The notes: generated by a model not told the origin, from the sequence alone. Positions 15,005 through 23,074 are shown, counted from the stretch's first letter. The stretch: DNA of 33,414 nt from an uncultured Bacteroides sp. (GCA_900546645.1 URDR01000027.1:1-33414), one strand, 5' to 3'. A program made the numbers and translations.

Positions 15005-16240
15005 CTAAAAGCTTAAAGGGTATATTTTTGCGTATTCGTAATTTTTATAAGTTGCAAATTCGTCGGTAATGCGGAACTGAGCCTCATAGAGTGATACTAT
15101 CTGGCAGAACAAAGTGGTTCGCTCTTCTTCACTGACTTCTCTGTGAAACCGGTGCCTCATCAAGTAAGTAAACAAATCTTCTTCGGGAGCATTTTCGTCG
15201 TTCCAGCGTGCTTGCGCCAGTGCTTGTATGTAATCTCCCACTGTTTCTTCCAGGTTGATACTTTCCTGATACAGCGGTTTCGTTTCCATTTCTTCTTCGC
15301 TGAATGCTCCAGCTTCGTTGTTCCGTACGGCTTCTCTGTATTGCAGGTTCTTGACTACCTTTAAAATGATAGGACGGGCTTCGTCGGAATTCAGATAGTT
15401 AATTGACAATTTAAATGAAGTGGGTGCGGAACCTTCAATCAGAAGTGAATGCTCACGCTCCATTACTTCAGCCAAATTACTTCGGGTGCGCAACTCAAAC
15501 TGGTCTTGCAAGTATTTTACCTTCCGTATCTTTTCAACCAGAATGATTTGATTTTTTATTTGATTCAGATAATTGATAATATCTTGCTGCGCCCGAATCA
15601 GGCTGTGGGCCGAAAGCTGAAGTTCCTGACGTAATTCAAGTAAGATATGAGATAATTCCTCATCGGTAGCCTGATTGAAGAAAGTTCTTTCTTCATGCAA
15701 GATGAGATGCTCGGTTGTATCAATTAGTCGCTGAATGTTTAGCCGCTTCTTGTCAAGATTTTCCAGCTTGGCTATCTTGATGCGATAGGTGGGCTCATGC
15801 TTGAACGCATTGTCAATGCTGTTTTGCAGATTGATGATGTTACGTATAGTGGTGCGTGCTATCTTCTGAAATGTGATCTTGATATTACGTACATAATGAG
15901 CCTTGCGTGACTGGATTTTCTCTTTCAAATAATAATCCATCAGTTCATGCAAGTATTCAATGTTTTCATCGATAGCAGCCGTATTAATCTCTTCGTTGGC
16001 TTCCAGCAGCAATTCAAAGAAGTCCTGAAAGCGTAAATCCAGTGAAACCTCGTTCCCGTTTTGTCGGAGCACTTCTTTTTCAATCAGAAGTTTCAGTCGG
16101 TTTTCGTCATCTTTGAGTAAGGCAAGCGCGTCTGAATACTTGAAGTTGAGAACTTTTCTTTTCTCAAACATTTCAGTAAGCAGATTACGGGCTGCCGAAA
16201 TCGTATTGATAATTTCGTTTATGGAGCGGAATACGTACAT
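15005..16240 (-). CDS. jetA: Wadjet kleisin JetA (MksF/MukF-like)
   Basis: 411 residues. Kleisin subunit bridging the two ATPase heads and recruiting JetB. The N-terminal part (about 1-85) looks winged-helix-like, with LLTEMFEKRKVLNFKYSDALALLKDDENRLKLLIEKEVL; then come long amphipathic helices (about 85-270) and a smaller C-terminal domain (about 340-411). First gene of jetABCD, with a 71-nt gap to jetB that holds CTCAAAAA direct repeats and a TTAAG-rich imperfect inverted repeat. A weak promoter lies at 16264-16295. The family is assigned from operon order and size plus fold-like pattern. Confidence 0.8.
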   Translation of the reverse strand: MYVFRSINEIINTISAARNLLTEMFEKRKVLNFKYSDALALLKDDENRLKLLIEKEVLRQNGNEVSLDLRFQDFFELLLEANEEINTAAIDENIEYLHELMDYYLKEKIQSRKAHYVRNIKITFQKIARTTIRNIINLQNSIDNAFKHEPTYRIKIAKLENLDKKRLNIQRLIDTTEHLILHEERTFFNQATDEELSHILLELRQELQLSAHSLIRAQQDIINYLNQIKNQIILVEKIRKVKYLQDQFELRTRSNLAEVMEREHSLLIEGSAPTSFKLSINYLNSDEARPIILKVVKNLQYREAVRNNEAGAFSEEEMETKPLYQESINLEETVGDYIQALAQARWNDENAPEEDLFTYLMRHRFHREVSEEERTTLFCQIVSLYEAQFRITDEFATYKNYEYAKIYPLSF

Positions 16241-16263
16241 GTTTGTTTAGTAAAAAAGTGGTG

Positions 16264-16295
16264 CGAAGTTATAGAATTTTGCGGTAATATCCTAA
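16264..16295 (-). promoter_or_regulatory. Weak candidate promoter of jetABCD
   Basis: TAACTTCG (16271-16264, one mismatch to TAnnTTTG) with TTAG (16295-16292) 20 nt upstream. The 12-mer at 16285-16296 overlaps the -33 half. Confidence 0.35.
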
Positions 16296-16621
16296 TTTTG
16301 GGATTCTTCATGTGAGAACTGGGTTTACAGAATTTACTTGACTTGTCAGCCAGTAGATAGGTTCTTTGTTCTTGGCGTAAAATATTTTATCGTCGGAAAT
16401 CCCACTGTTTGCCCAATAGAGTAGCATTTCTTCCCGAAAAAGGTTGTTCGGTTTGCTGCATTGAACCGCAAGTCAACATTAAAGAAGGGCATTTTCCTTG
16501 CATCTTGCTAAAAACAGGAGCTTTTTTTTGTGTGAATATTCTTACTGTTGAGGGAAATCTTTGCGTGATGATAGGAAATTTGTGTATTTTGGTTATCTTT
16601 GCACTTTGATAATATCCTAAT
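16285..16621. repeat. 12-bp direct repeat shared by the jet and POT promoters
   Basis: TAATATCCTAAT occurs at 16285-16296 and again at 16610-16621. The first overlaps the candidate jetA -33; the second covers the expected start of transcription of the transporter gene at 16647. The rest of this roughly 400-nt spacer shows no gene. Confidence 0.5.
16594..16601 (+). promoter_or_regulatory. -7 box of the POT transporter gene (plus strand)
   Basis: TATCTTTG, perfect TAnnTTTG, 45 nt ahead of the ATG. No -33 at standard spacing. Confidence 0.5.
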
Positions 16622-16646
16622 ATTAACTTAAAATCTTCATTAACTT

Positions 16647-18161
16647 ATGTTCAACAAACATCCAAAGGGATTGGTTGCCGCATCGTTGGCTAACTTAGGC
16701 GAGCGTTTCGGATTTTATACCATGATGGCCATACTAGTGCTCTTCTTGCAGGCTAAGTTTGCGCTAAGTGCAAAAGAGGCTGGTTTTATTTATTCTACTT
16801 TTTATTTTTCAATTTACATCTTGGCGTTGGTAGGAGGTATCATTGCCGACAAGACCCGTAATTACAAGGGAACGATTCTTGCTGGTATCGTACTGATGGC
16901 TTTGGGATATGCCGTACTTTCTATTCCTTCGGAAGCTACTGCCGACAATAAAGGAATGCTGTTGACCATTACTTGTGCTGCTCTGTTTATCATAGCATTC
17001 GGTAACGGTTTGTTTAAAGGAAACTTGCAGGCATTGGTAGGTCAGATGTATGACAATCCGCAGTACGCAAGCATGCGTGACTCTGGTTTCTCATTGTTCT
17101 ATATGTTTATCAATGTAGGTGCTATCTTTGCTCCTCCTGCTGCAGTAGGTATGCGTAACTGGTGGCTTTCTCATAACGGTTTTGCTTATAATGCCGATCT
17201 GCCAGCATTGTGTCACGGTTATCTGGATGGAACATTGCAGCCTCAGGCTGAAGAAACATTCCGCACATTGGCATCAGAAGTAAGCGGTCAGACTGTAACC
17301 GATTTTACAGCTTTTGCTAATGCTTATCTGAATGTGTTCTCTACCGGATTCCACTATGCATTTGCTGTAGCTATTATTGCAATGGCTGTTTCACTGATAA
17401 TTTATGTAACAAATAAGCGTCGTTTCCCGAATCCGGGTTCAAAAGAAACAGCCGGAAAAGCGAGTGCAGATGCAGTAGAAATGAGTCCGCAGGAAGTAAA
17501 ACAGCGTATCCTTGCTCTGTTTGCTGTATTTGGGGTGGTTATTTTCTTCTGGTTCTCTTTCCATCAGAACGGTTTGACTCTGACCTTGTTTGCTAAAGAA
17601 TATACCGATTTGAATCTGCTCGGAATGCCTATTACAGCTGAGCTGTTCCAGTCGCTGAATCCATTCTTTGTGGTATTCCTTACTCCGGTAATTATGGCGG
17701 TATTTGCCCGTCAGCGTGCGCGTGGTTGCGAACCTTCTACTCCGAAGAAAATTGCCATCGGTATGGGTATCGCAGCTACCGGATTTGTGATTATGGCATT
17801 AGGTTCTTTCTTCAGCAACTTGCCTTTACATACCGATATTGTTGCTTCCGGTGTTTCGTCAGTTAAAGTAACTCCGCTGCTGCTGATGGCTACTTATCTG
17901 GTATTGACTATTGCTGAACTTTACATTTCTCCGCTGGGTATTTCATTTGTTTCGAAGGTAGCTCCTCCGAAGTATCAGGGTATCATGCAGGGGGGATGGT
18001 TAGGCGCAACTGCTGTAGGTAACCAGTTATTGTTCATCGGTGCGGTATTGTACGAATCAATTCCTATTTGGATGACTTGGACTGTATTCGTGGTAGCTTG
18101 CTGCATTTCTATGTGTACCATGTTGTTCATGTTGAAATGGTTGGAGCGTGTAGCTAAGTAA
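16647..18161 (+). CDS. POT/PTR-family peptide transporter with variant proton motif
   Basis: 504 residues, about 12-14 membrane helices, inner membrane. Proton-dependent oligopeptide transporter family: NLGERFGFYTMMAILVLFL near the start, GGIIADKTRNYKGTI, FGNGLFKGNLQALVGQMY, the central FFWFSFHQNGLTLTLFA and LTIAELYISPLGISFVSKVAPPKYQGIMQG. The usual E-x-x-E-R-F-x-Y-Y motif of helix 1 reads N-x-x-E-R-F-x-F-Y, so the first Glu is missing. An inserted region of about 65 residues (190-250) follows an early helix, as in other Bacteroidetes members. The start is MFNKHPKG. A hairpin terminator lies 34 nt after the stop. Confidence 0.88.
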   Translation: MFNKHPKGLVAASLANLGERFGFYTMMAILVLFLQAKFALSAKEAGFIYSTFYFSIYILALVGGIIADKTRNYKGTILAGIVLMALGYAVLSIPSEATADNKGMLLTITCAALFIIAFGNGLFKGNLQALVGQMYDNPQYASMRDSGFSLFYMFINVGAIFAPPAAVGMRNWWLSHNGFAYNADLPALCHGYLDGTLQPQAEETFRTLASEVSGQTVTDFTAFANAYLNVFSTGFHYAFAVAIIAMAVSLIIYVTNKRRFPNPGSKETAGKASADAVEMSPQEVKQRILALFAVFGVVIFFWFSFHQNGLTLTLFAKEYTDLNLLGMPITAELFQSLNPFFVVFLTPVIMAVFARQRARGCEPSTPKKIAIGMGIAATGFVIMALGSFFSNLPLHTDIVASGVSSVKVTPLLLMATYLVLTIAELYISPLGISFVSKVAPPKYQGIMQGGWLGATAVGNQLLFIGAVLYESIPIWMTWTVFVVACCISMCTMLFMLKWLERVAK

Positions 18162-18194
18162 TTTCCAAGTCGAAACTTGTTGAAATAGATAATA

Positions 18195-18232
18195 GAGCCG
18201 CAGGTTGGAGTTGTTCAGCTTGCGGCTTTTTA
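18195..18232 (+). terminator. Hairpin terminator of the plus-strand POT gene
   Basis: AGCCGCA-GGTTG pairs with CAGCTTGCGGCT (18196 to 18226, with G-U pairs), then TTTTTAT. Confidence 0.75.
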
Positions 18233-18466
18233 TATTGCCACAAAGAGATTCAATCATTCTCTTCCGGACTGTTTCTTTTTACCATTCCGCCTATATCATT
18301 TGTAGGGTATGTTATTGCTTCTTTGTATGATGTTGGAATGAACTGTAGAGTTGCTCGAATTAAGAGACTCTATGTATGGGCTGCTGTGAGCTTTTTTATT
18401 ATGGCGTTTTAATAGGATAAACCCTTTGCTTCAAAATACAATTGCTTTACTGCTTGTTTAAAACAA
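18233..18466. other. Spacer between two convergent terminators
   Basis: No gene, repeat or promoter I can support; it only separates the two convergent peptide-transporter genes. Confidence 0.5.
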
Positions 18467-18511
18467 CACAGCGTGTAACGGGTTTGTCGAGAACTGCCGT
18501 TACACGCTGTG
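18467..18511 (-). terminator. Hairpin terminator of the minus-strand POT gene
   Basis: A perfect 15-bp stem: 18467-18481 (CACAGCGTGTAACGG) pairs with 18497-18511. On the minus strand TTGTTTT follows. Confidence 0.85.
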
Positions 18512-18539
18512 ATATGATAAGATTCAATGGTTGGAATTA

Positions 18540-20087
18540 TCAGTCTGCTTCCTTCATCATGGTATGCAGTTTGCCTGCAAGGATAAATAAAATGACAGAA
18601 GCCGCTCCACTCATAAAAACGAAGAGCATGAAAAAGTCGAATAGGTTTTCAATGGGATAACCCAAGAAATGCTTTGCGACTCCCTGTTCCGGATAATATC
18701 CGCTTAATACTCCGGCAAACTTATTGGCAGCCGAAGTACTGAGGTACCATACGCCCATCAGTAAGGATGAAAAACGTACCGGAGAGAGCTTGTACACCAG
18801 TGACAAACCGATAGGCGCAAGGCAAAGCTCTCCCATGGTGTGGATTAAGTAAAGTCCGGTCAGCCAAATCATGCTGACTTTTACTCCGGGTTCTACGCCT
18901 CTGACTCCGAAGGCGATAAACAGATAGCCCAATGAAAGCAGGAATAATCCGATGGCTTGTTTACGCGGTGAACTGGGTTCGATTCCCCGTTTGCCGAGGA
19001 AAGACCAGATGGCAGCAAAAATCGGTGCAAGCGTAACAATCATGATGGGGTTAAACGACTGGAAATAGGCTGCCGGCATTTCCCATCCACCGATATGGCG
19101 GTCGGTTTGCTCATCGGCAAAGAAGGTGAGTGAAGCACCTGCCTGTTCGTAAGCAGCCCAGAAGAAAATCACGAAGAAAGCGATGATATAGATTACTCCG
19201 ATACGACTTTGTTCTGCCCGGCTAAGCGATTTGTCGGTGATAATAATCAACGGCATGACGATGGCTGTGGCGTAAATCAGCGAGCCAATCCAATCGGCAT
19301 TCTGGAAGTAATGCCCATCGGTAACACTCCAGTTGACAGAGAATAAAACGGTTAGAGCCGCGATACCGATAGCCATCAGCCAGGTGCGGTTAGACCCCGT
19401 TCCTTTAGCTTCTGTAGGTTCGGCAGTCTGTGCTTGATGTGAAGGCGCCACACCTACGGGGTTTCCGTCAGGGTCGCAAATGTATTTATTCTTGAAAAGA
19501 GTGAATACGGTAGCCCCCAATAACATTCCTATGCATGAAGCAAGGAATCCCCACTTGAAGTCTTCCGGGTGTCCGGTATTTCCTACCAGCCCACAGATAA
19601 GGGGAGCCATGGTTGAGCCCACATTTACCCCCATATAAAAGATGGTGAAGGCCGCATCCTTCCGGGTATCCTCGGGAGCATAGAGACGTCCCACCATGGT
19701 TGAGATGTTAGGCTTGAAAAAACCGTTTCCTAAAATCAGCAATCCAAGTCCCATGAACATAAGCCATTTGGCTAACTCCGCCTGATGAAAGTAACAGGCG
19801 CTCAAGAATAAAAAGAATTGTCCGATGGCCATGGTCAGCGCACCAACTACAATTGAACGCCGGTTTCCCCAATAGCGGTCGGCAATGTAACCTCCGATGA
19901 GAGGAGTAAGATAAACAAGCCCTGTATAGCTTCCATATACTTCCGAAGCTGTTTCTTTGTCGAAGAGCAATGCCTGCACCATGTAAAGCATAAACAAGGC
20001 ACGCATGCCGTAATAACTGAAACGTTCCCACATTTCAGTAACAAATAGTAAATAAAGTCCTTTGGGATGCCCTTTTGTTTGATTCAT
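18540..20087 (-). CDS. POT/PTR-family peptide transporter
   Basis: 515 residues, about 12-14 membrane helices. Di-/tripeptide uptake driven by protons. The full signature is present: E-M-W-E-R-F-S-Y-Y-G in helix 1, GGYIADRYWGNRRSIVVGAL, GNGFFKPNISTMVGRLY, FTIFYMGVNVGSTMAPLICG and the central FWAAYEQAGASLTFFADEQTDR. Unlike its neighbour at 16647 the proton motif is intact. It faces that gene tail to tail and is divergent from the pnuT remnant, with -7 boxes 12 nt apart. The two transporters are diverged paralogues, not a recent duplication. Confidence 0.93.
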   Translation of the reverse strand: MNQTKGHPKGLYLLFVTEMWERFSYYGMRALFMLYMVQALLFDKETASEVYGSYTGLVYLTPLIGGYIADRYWGNRRSIVVGALTMAIGQFFLFLSACYFHQAELAKWLMFMGLGLLILGNGFFKPNISTMVGRLYAPEDTRKDAAFTIFYMGVNVGSTMAPLICGLVGNTGHPEDFKWGFLASCIGMLLGATVFTLFKNKYICDPDGNPVGVAPSHQAQTAEPTEAKGTGSNRTWLMAIGIAALTVLFSVNWSVTDGHYFQNADWIGSLIYATAIVMPLIIITDKSLSRAEQSRIGVIYIIAFFVIFFWAAYEQAGASLTFFADEQTDRHIGGWEMPAAYFQSFNPIMIVTLAPIFAAIWSFLGKRGIEPSSPRKQAIGLFLLSLGYLFIAFGVRGVEPGVKVSMIWLTGLYLIHTMGELCLAPIGLSLVYKLSPVRFSSLLMGVWYLSTSAANKFAGVLSGYYPEQGVAKHFLGYPIENLFDFFMLFVFMSGAASVILFILAGKLHTMMKEAD

Positions 20088-20133
20088 TCCTTGTGTTTTT
20101 GATAAAATGTTAGGTATTTTGTTTTATGAAGTG

Positions 20134-20141
20134 CAAAAGTA
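20134..20141 (-). promoter_or_regulatory. -7 box of the minus-strand POT gene
   Basis: Minus strand TACTTTTG, perfect TAnnTTTG, 46 nt ahead of the ATG and only 12 nt from the opposing box at 20154-20161. Confidence 0.5.
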
Positions 20142-20153
20142 ATAAAAAATATG

Positions 20154-20161
20154 TATTTTTG
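20154..20161 (+). promoter_or_regulatory. -7 box of the pnuT-pyrophosphokinase pair
   Basis: TATTTTTG, perfect TAnnTTTG. Transcription would start near 20167, leaving no room for a TPP riboswitch ahead of the coding part. Confidence 0.5.
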
Positions 20162-20171
20162 CATCGGAGTT

Positions 20172-20428
20172 TTGAATTATCTTGAATTTATAGGTGCACT
20201 TGTCGGCTTGTTATATTTATGGTTAGAGTATCGGGCAAGTATTTATTTATGGATTGCCGGAGTGGTGATGCCTGCTATTTATATTGTGGTTTATTACCAA
20301 GCCGGGCTGTATGCCGACTTTGGTATCCATATTTATTATCTGCTTGCTTCCTTATATGGATGGTGGTCGTGGAAGTGATAGCCGTATCGGGTTATTTTAA
20401 GTGGAAACAAATGATGCTAAAACCATGA
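20172..20428 (+). pseudogene. pnuT: Broken thiamin transporter PnuT, internal deletion
   Basis: PnuT is a membrane protein of about 190 residues that lets thiamin into the cell, where pyrophosphokinase traps it. The first part is clear: LNYLEFIGALVGLLYLWLEY, MPAIYIVVYYQAGLYADFGIHIYYLLASLYGWW. It ends after WSWK at a TGA (20376-20378). In another frame the known C-terminal end appears at once: EVIAVSGYFKWKQMMLKP, stop at 20426-20428. So roughly 110 middle residues are gone and the two ends are out of frame, with the junction between about 20360 and 20375. The natural start position (M in MNYLEF) reads TTG at 20172; the first ATG (20151) lies inside the promoter. Function is surely lost unless the assembly is wrong here. 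Confidence 0.8.
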
Positions 20429-21072
20429 TGAAGTTATTGCCTTTTATTCCTGAAGCTGTAATTGTGGGGAATGGGGAATTCCCTTCTCATCCATTTCCTT
20501 TGCACATATTGGAAACCGTTTCGTATGTAATTTGCTGTGATGGAGGTGCAGATGCCTTTGTTCATCATACAGACCGTGTCCCCGACTGGATTATAGGGGA
20601 TGGTGATTCGTTATCAGAAGAAAATCGCCGCCGCTTTCAGTCTATTATACGATATAATCCCGACCAGGAAACAAATGACTTGACCAAGTCTGTGCTTTTT
20701 TTGCAGGAAAGAGGCATACACCGTATTGTCATAGTTGCGGCAACCGGCAAGCGTGAAGATCACACCTTAGGTAATATCAGCTTGCTGATGGAATATCACC
20801 GTCAAGGTTTAGAGGTTATGATGCTGACCGACTATGGTTTTTTTGTTCCGGCTACCGATACTCAGTCTTTTGTCAGCTTTAAGGGACAGCAGGTTTCTGT
20901 ATTCAGTTTCGGAACATCGGGGATGTCGGAAGAAGGACTGGTATATCCTTTACGTGACTTTACATCTTGGTGGCAGGGAACATTAAATGAATCCCTTGGC
21001 AATCAATTTACGGTTCATTGCCAAGGGGAATATCTTATATATTGCACATATGAGGCTAAAAAGAAGCTGTGA
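20425..21072 (+). CDS. thiN: Thiamine pyrophosphokinase
   Basis: 215 residues. Converts thiamin plus ATP to thiamin pyrophosphate, the last step of salvage. Motifs: CDGGAD (38-43), GDGDS (58-62), QETNDLTK (81-88), DHTLGNI (112-118) and a beta-rich C-terminal domain with FGTSGMSEEGLVYPLRD. The ATG at 20425 overlaps the pnuT stop (ATGA), the usual coupling; a GTG at 20401 would add eight residues from inside pnuT. The neighbour transporter is broken, but this enzyme is intact. It can still act on thiamin entering by another route. Its stop codon touches that of the convergent TPR gene. Confidence 0.92.
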   Translation: MMKLLPFIPEAVIVGNGEFPSHPFPLHILETVSYVICCDGGADAFVHHTDRVPDWIIGDGDSLSEENRRRFQSIIRYNPDQETNDLTKSVLFLQERGIHRIVIVAATGKREDHTLGNISLLMEYHRQGLEVMMLTDYGFFVPATDTQSFVSFKGQQVSVFSFGTSGMSEEGLVYPLRDFTSWWQGTLNESLGNQFTVHCQGEYLIYCTYEAKKKL

Positions 21073-21678
21073 TTACTCTAAAATGCTGTAAGTTGAAGTA
21101 ATCCGGTTGACCAGTTCAGGTGAAGGGGCAGAAGCCATCAGCTGCAGTACCAATTCATTGACATCGGCTTTGTTGTCTATCTTTAAGGCTTCTGTAATAT
21201 CGTCAAATGAAGCCTCATAGTTTCCTTCGTTTAAATAAGCTTCGGCACGTGCTTTATAATTTTCGGCATCTTTGGGATTCAGACGGATGGCTTCGCTTAA
21301 ATCGGAAATAGCCAAATTCCATTCTTTGAAGTTGCTCAGCATGGTTCCGCGGGTATAATAGGCAAAAGAACGGTACTCGCTGTCGCTTTGAGGCAATAAA
21401 TCCAATGCACTGTTAACGGCTTGCAGGGCTAATTTCACGTTTCCGTAATAGTTGCATATCAATGCCATATAACAATGTGCATAACCGTTTTCGGGGTTTT
21501 CGTTTATTTCGGCATTTAAAAGTTCGTAGGCTTTTTCCGGATTTCCTTCGTTAAGGGCAGTTACGCCATTGATATAATTGCTGCTATTGGGGCGGATGCT
21601 TTCTTCAGCACTTGCAGAAAAGGTAGCAAAAAGGCAACCCATAATTAAGATTATCAGTGTTTTCATGGTGTTTTTCAT
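21073..21678 (-). CDS. Secreted TPR-repeat protein
   Basis: 201 residues. Signal peptide (about 1-24, ending FSASAEE), then about four tetratricopeptide repeats: NYINGVTALNEGNPEKAYELL, YAHCYMALICNYYGNVKLALQAV, AYYTRGTMLSNFKEWNLAISDLSEAI and NYKARAEAYLNEGNYEASFDDITEAL. TPRs bind other proteins; the target is unknown. The last residues (VNRITSTYSILE) are not repeat-like. It has a good promoter (21700-21730) and no terminator before the convergent pyrophosphokinase gene. Confidence 0.85.
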   Translation of the reverse strand: MKNTMKTLIILIMGCLFATFSASAEESIRPNSSNYINGVTALNEGNPEKAYELLNAEINENPENGYAHCYMALICNYYGNVKLALQAVNSALDLLPQSDSEYRSFAYYTRGTMLSNFKEWNLAISDLSEAIRLNPKDAENYKARAEAYLNEGNYEASFDDITEALKIDNKADVNELVLQLMASAPSPELVNRITSTYSILE

Positions 21679-21699
21679 TGGTTAGGTTTATAATGGGCG

Positions 21700-21730
21700 C
21701 AAAGCTATAAATATTTCTTAAAAGTACAAA
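21700..21730 (-). promoter_or_regulatory. Promoter of the TPR gene
   Basis: TTTG (21730-21727) and TAGCTTTG (21707-21700) with a 19-nt gap on the minus strand. Confidence 0.65.
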
Positions 21731-21777
21731 ACATTTTCTATAAAAAGCATCCTTTTAATAAAACGCGGTGTTCTTTC

Positions 21778-21846
21778 TTCAGTACTTCGGTGAAAGTACT
21801 CCAGTACTCTCACCGAAGTACTGAAGTATTTCCGTGGAAGTACTGA
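21778..21846. repeat. AGTACT repeat cluster with 16-bp perfect hairpin
   Basis: Arms 21778-21793 and 21810-21825 pair perfectly (TTCAGTACTTCGGTGA and complement); the 16-nt loop holds two more AGTACT. Together AGTACT or AGTATT occurs six times between 21781 and 21844. The cluster lies between the TPR promoter and the kinase gene. Confidence 0.7.
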
Positions 21847-21933
21847 GCCATTCTTTTTACCTTACGCGAAGGGTACTGAGCAAAATGCTTTGTTTTTTTA
21901 AGACGGAATAGAGGAGAAAACTGAAATCTTTAT

Positions 21934-21941
21934 TAATTTTG
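21934..21941 (+). promoter_or_regulatory. -7 box of the NahK-like kinase gene
   Basis: TAATTTTG, perfect TAnnTTTG, 44 nt ahead of the ATG. Confidence 0.45.
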
Positions 21942-21985
21942 CATAGTGAAGTATATATCATTAACCCTTAAAAATCGATACCATT

Positions 21986-23074
21986 ATGAATAAAAATCTA
22001 CGTGATATTCTCGCTCATTTCGCGGAAATTTCGGATGTACAAGAAGTTAAGCCGTTAACATCAGGCCTGATTAATCAGACTTACCTGGTGATAACAAACT
22101 CTTCGGAAAATTATGTACTGCAGTGTGTGAATCATCATGTCTTTAAAAATGTAGAATTGCTTCAGCATAATATTGAATCGGTGACGAAGCATATCAAGGC
22201 AAAGCTGGAAGCGCTTCACGAAGAAGATGTGGACCGGAAAGTATTGCGTTTCCTTCCCACTCAAGAGGGAAAGACATACTATTTTGACGGAGAACATTAT
22301 TGGCGCGTATGTGTGTTTATCCGTGATTCGCATACTCAAGATGAAGTAACTCCGGAATCGGCTTATCTGGTTGGCTTGAAGTTCGGTGAGTTTGAATCTA
22401 TGCTGGTTGATTTACCGGAGCAACTGGAAGAAACCATTCCTGATTTTCATAATATGGAGTTCCGCATTCGCCAGTTACGTGAAGCTGTAGCGGCTGATAA
22501 AGCCGGACGGAAGGCAAAAGTACAGCATCTGATTGACTCAATAGAACGTGATGCTGATGAAATGTGTAAGGCGGAGTGTCTTTACCGTGAGGGTAAACTT
22601 CCGAAGCGGGTTTGTCACTGCGATACGAAGGTGAGCAATATGCTTTTTGATGCCGACGGCAAGGTGCTTTGTGTGATTGATTTAGATACGGTAATGCCGG
22701 CTTTCGTATTTTCTGATTTCGGCGATTTTCTTCGCTCGGCGGCGAATACAGCTGCCGAAGATGAGCCCGATCTGGATAAGATACATTTTAATATGCCCGT
22801 ATTCCAATCGTTTGCGAAGGGATATCTGGAGTCGGCAGGGAAATTTCTTACTCCCCTTGAAATCGAAATGCTGCCTTATGCAGTGATGCTTTTCCCTTAC
22901 ATGCAGGCGGTTCGTTTCCTGACTGATTATTTGGACGGAGACTTATATTATCAAACTCGATATGCTGAGCATAATTATGTTCGTACGTTGGCTCAATATA
23001 AACTTTATCAAGAAACAGTGAAAGCGGCTCCTTCGATGCAGGATTATATACATTCACTGGTGAAAACGATATAG
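21986..23074 (+). CDS. nahK: NahK-like N-acetylhexosamine 1-kinase
   Basis: 362 residues, aminoglycoside-phosphotransferase fold. Expected to put phosphate from ATP on carbon 1 of GlcNAc or GalNAc. Near-full-length pattern match to bifidobacterial NahK: GLINQTYLV (nucleotide loop), RVCVFIRDS, catalytic H211-x-D213-x-K in VCHCDTKVSNMLFD, metal-binding D232/D234 in VIDLDTVMP, then DFGDFLRSAANTAAEDEPDLDKIHF and RFLTDYLDGDLYYQTRYAEHNYVRT. The usual HND is HCD here. A GH20 pair able to release such sugars lies about 5.5 kb downstream. The exact sugar is inferred from family, not proven. Confidence 0.85.
   Translation: MNKNLRDILAHFAEISDVQEVKPLTSGLINQTYLVITNSSENYVLQCVNHHVFKNVELLQHNIESVTKHIKAKLEALHEEDVDRKVLRFLPTQEGKTYYFDGEHYWRVCVFIRDSHTQDEVTPESAYLVGLKFGEFESMLVDLPEQLEETIPDFHNMEFRIRQLREAVAADKAGRKAKVQHLIDSIERDADEMCKAECLYREGKLPKRVCHCDTKVSNMLFDADGKVLCVIDLDTVMPAFVFSDFGDFLRSAANTAAEDEPDLDKIHFNMPVFQSFAKGYLESAGKFLTPLEIEMLPYAVMLFPYMQAVRFLTDYLDGDLYYQTRYAEHNYVRTLAQYKLYQETVKAAPSMQDYIHSLVKTI

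Noticed and set aside
20088..20171. TPP riboswitch ahead of pnuT
   Set aside because: No CTGAGA or ACCTGAT blocks, and the -7 box leaves too short a leader.
21778..21846. CRISPR-like array of short repeats
   Set aside because: Unit is only 6-14 nt, spacing is irregular and no cas gene is nearby.
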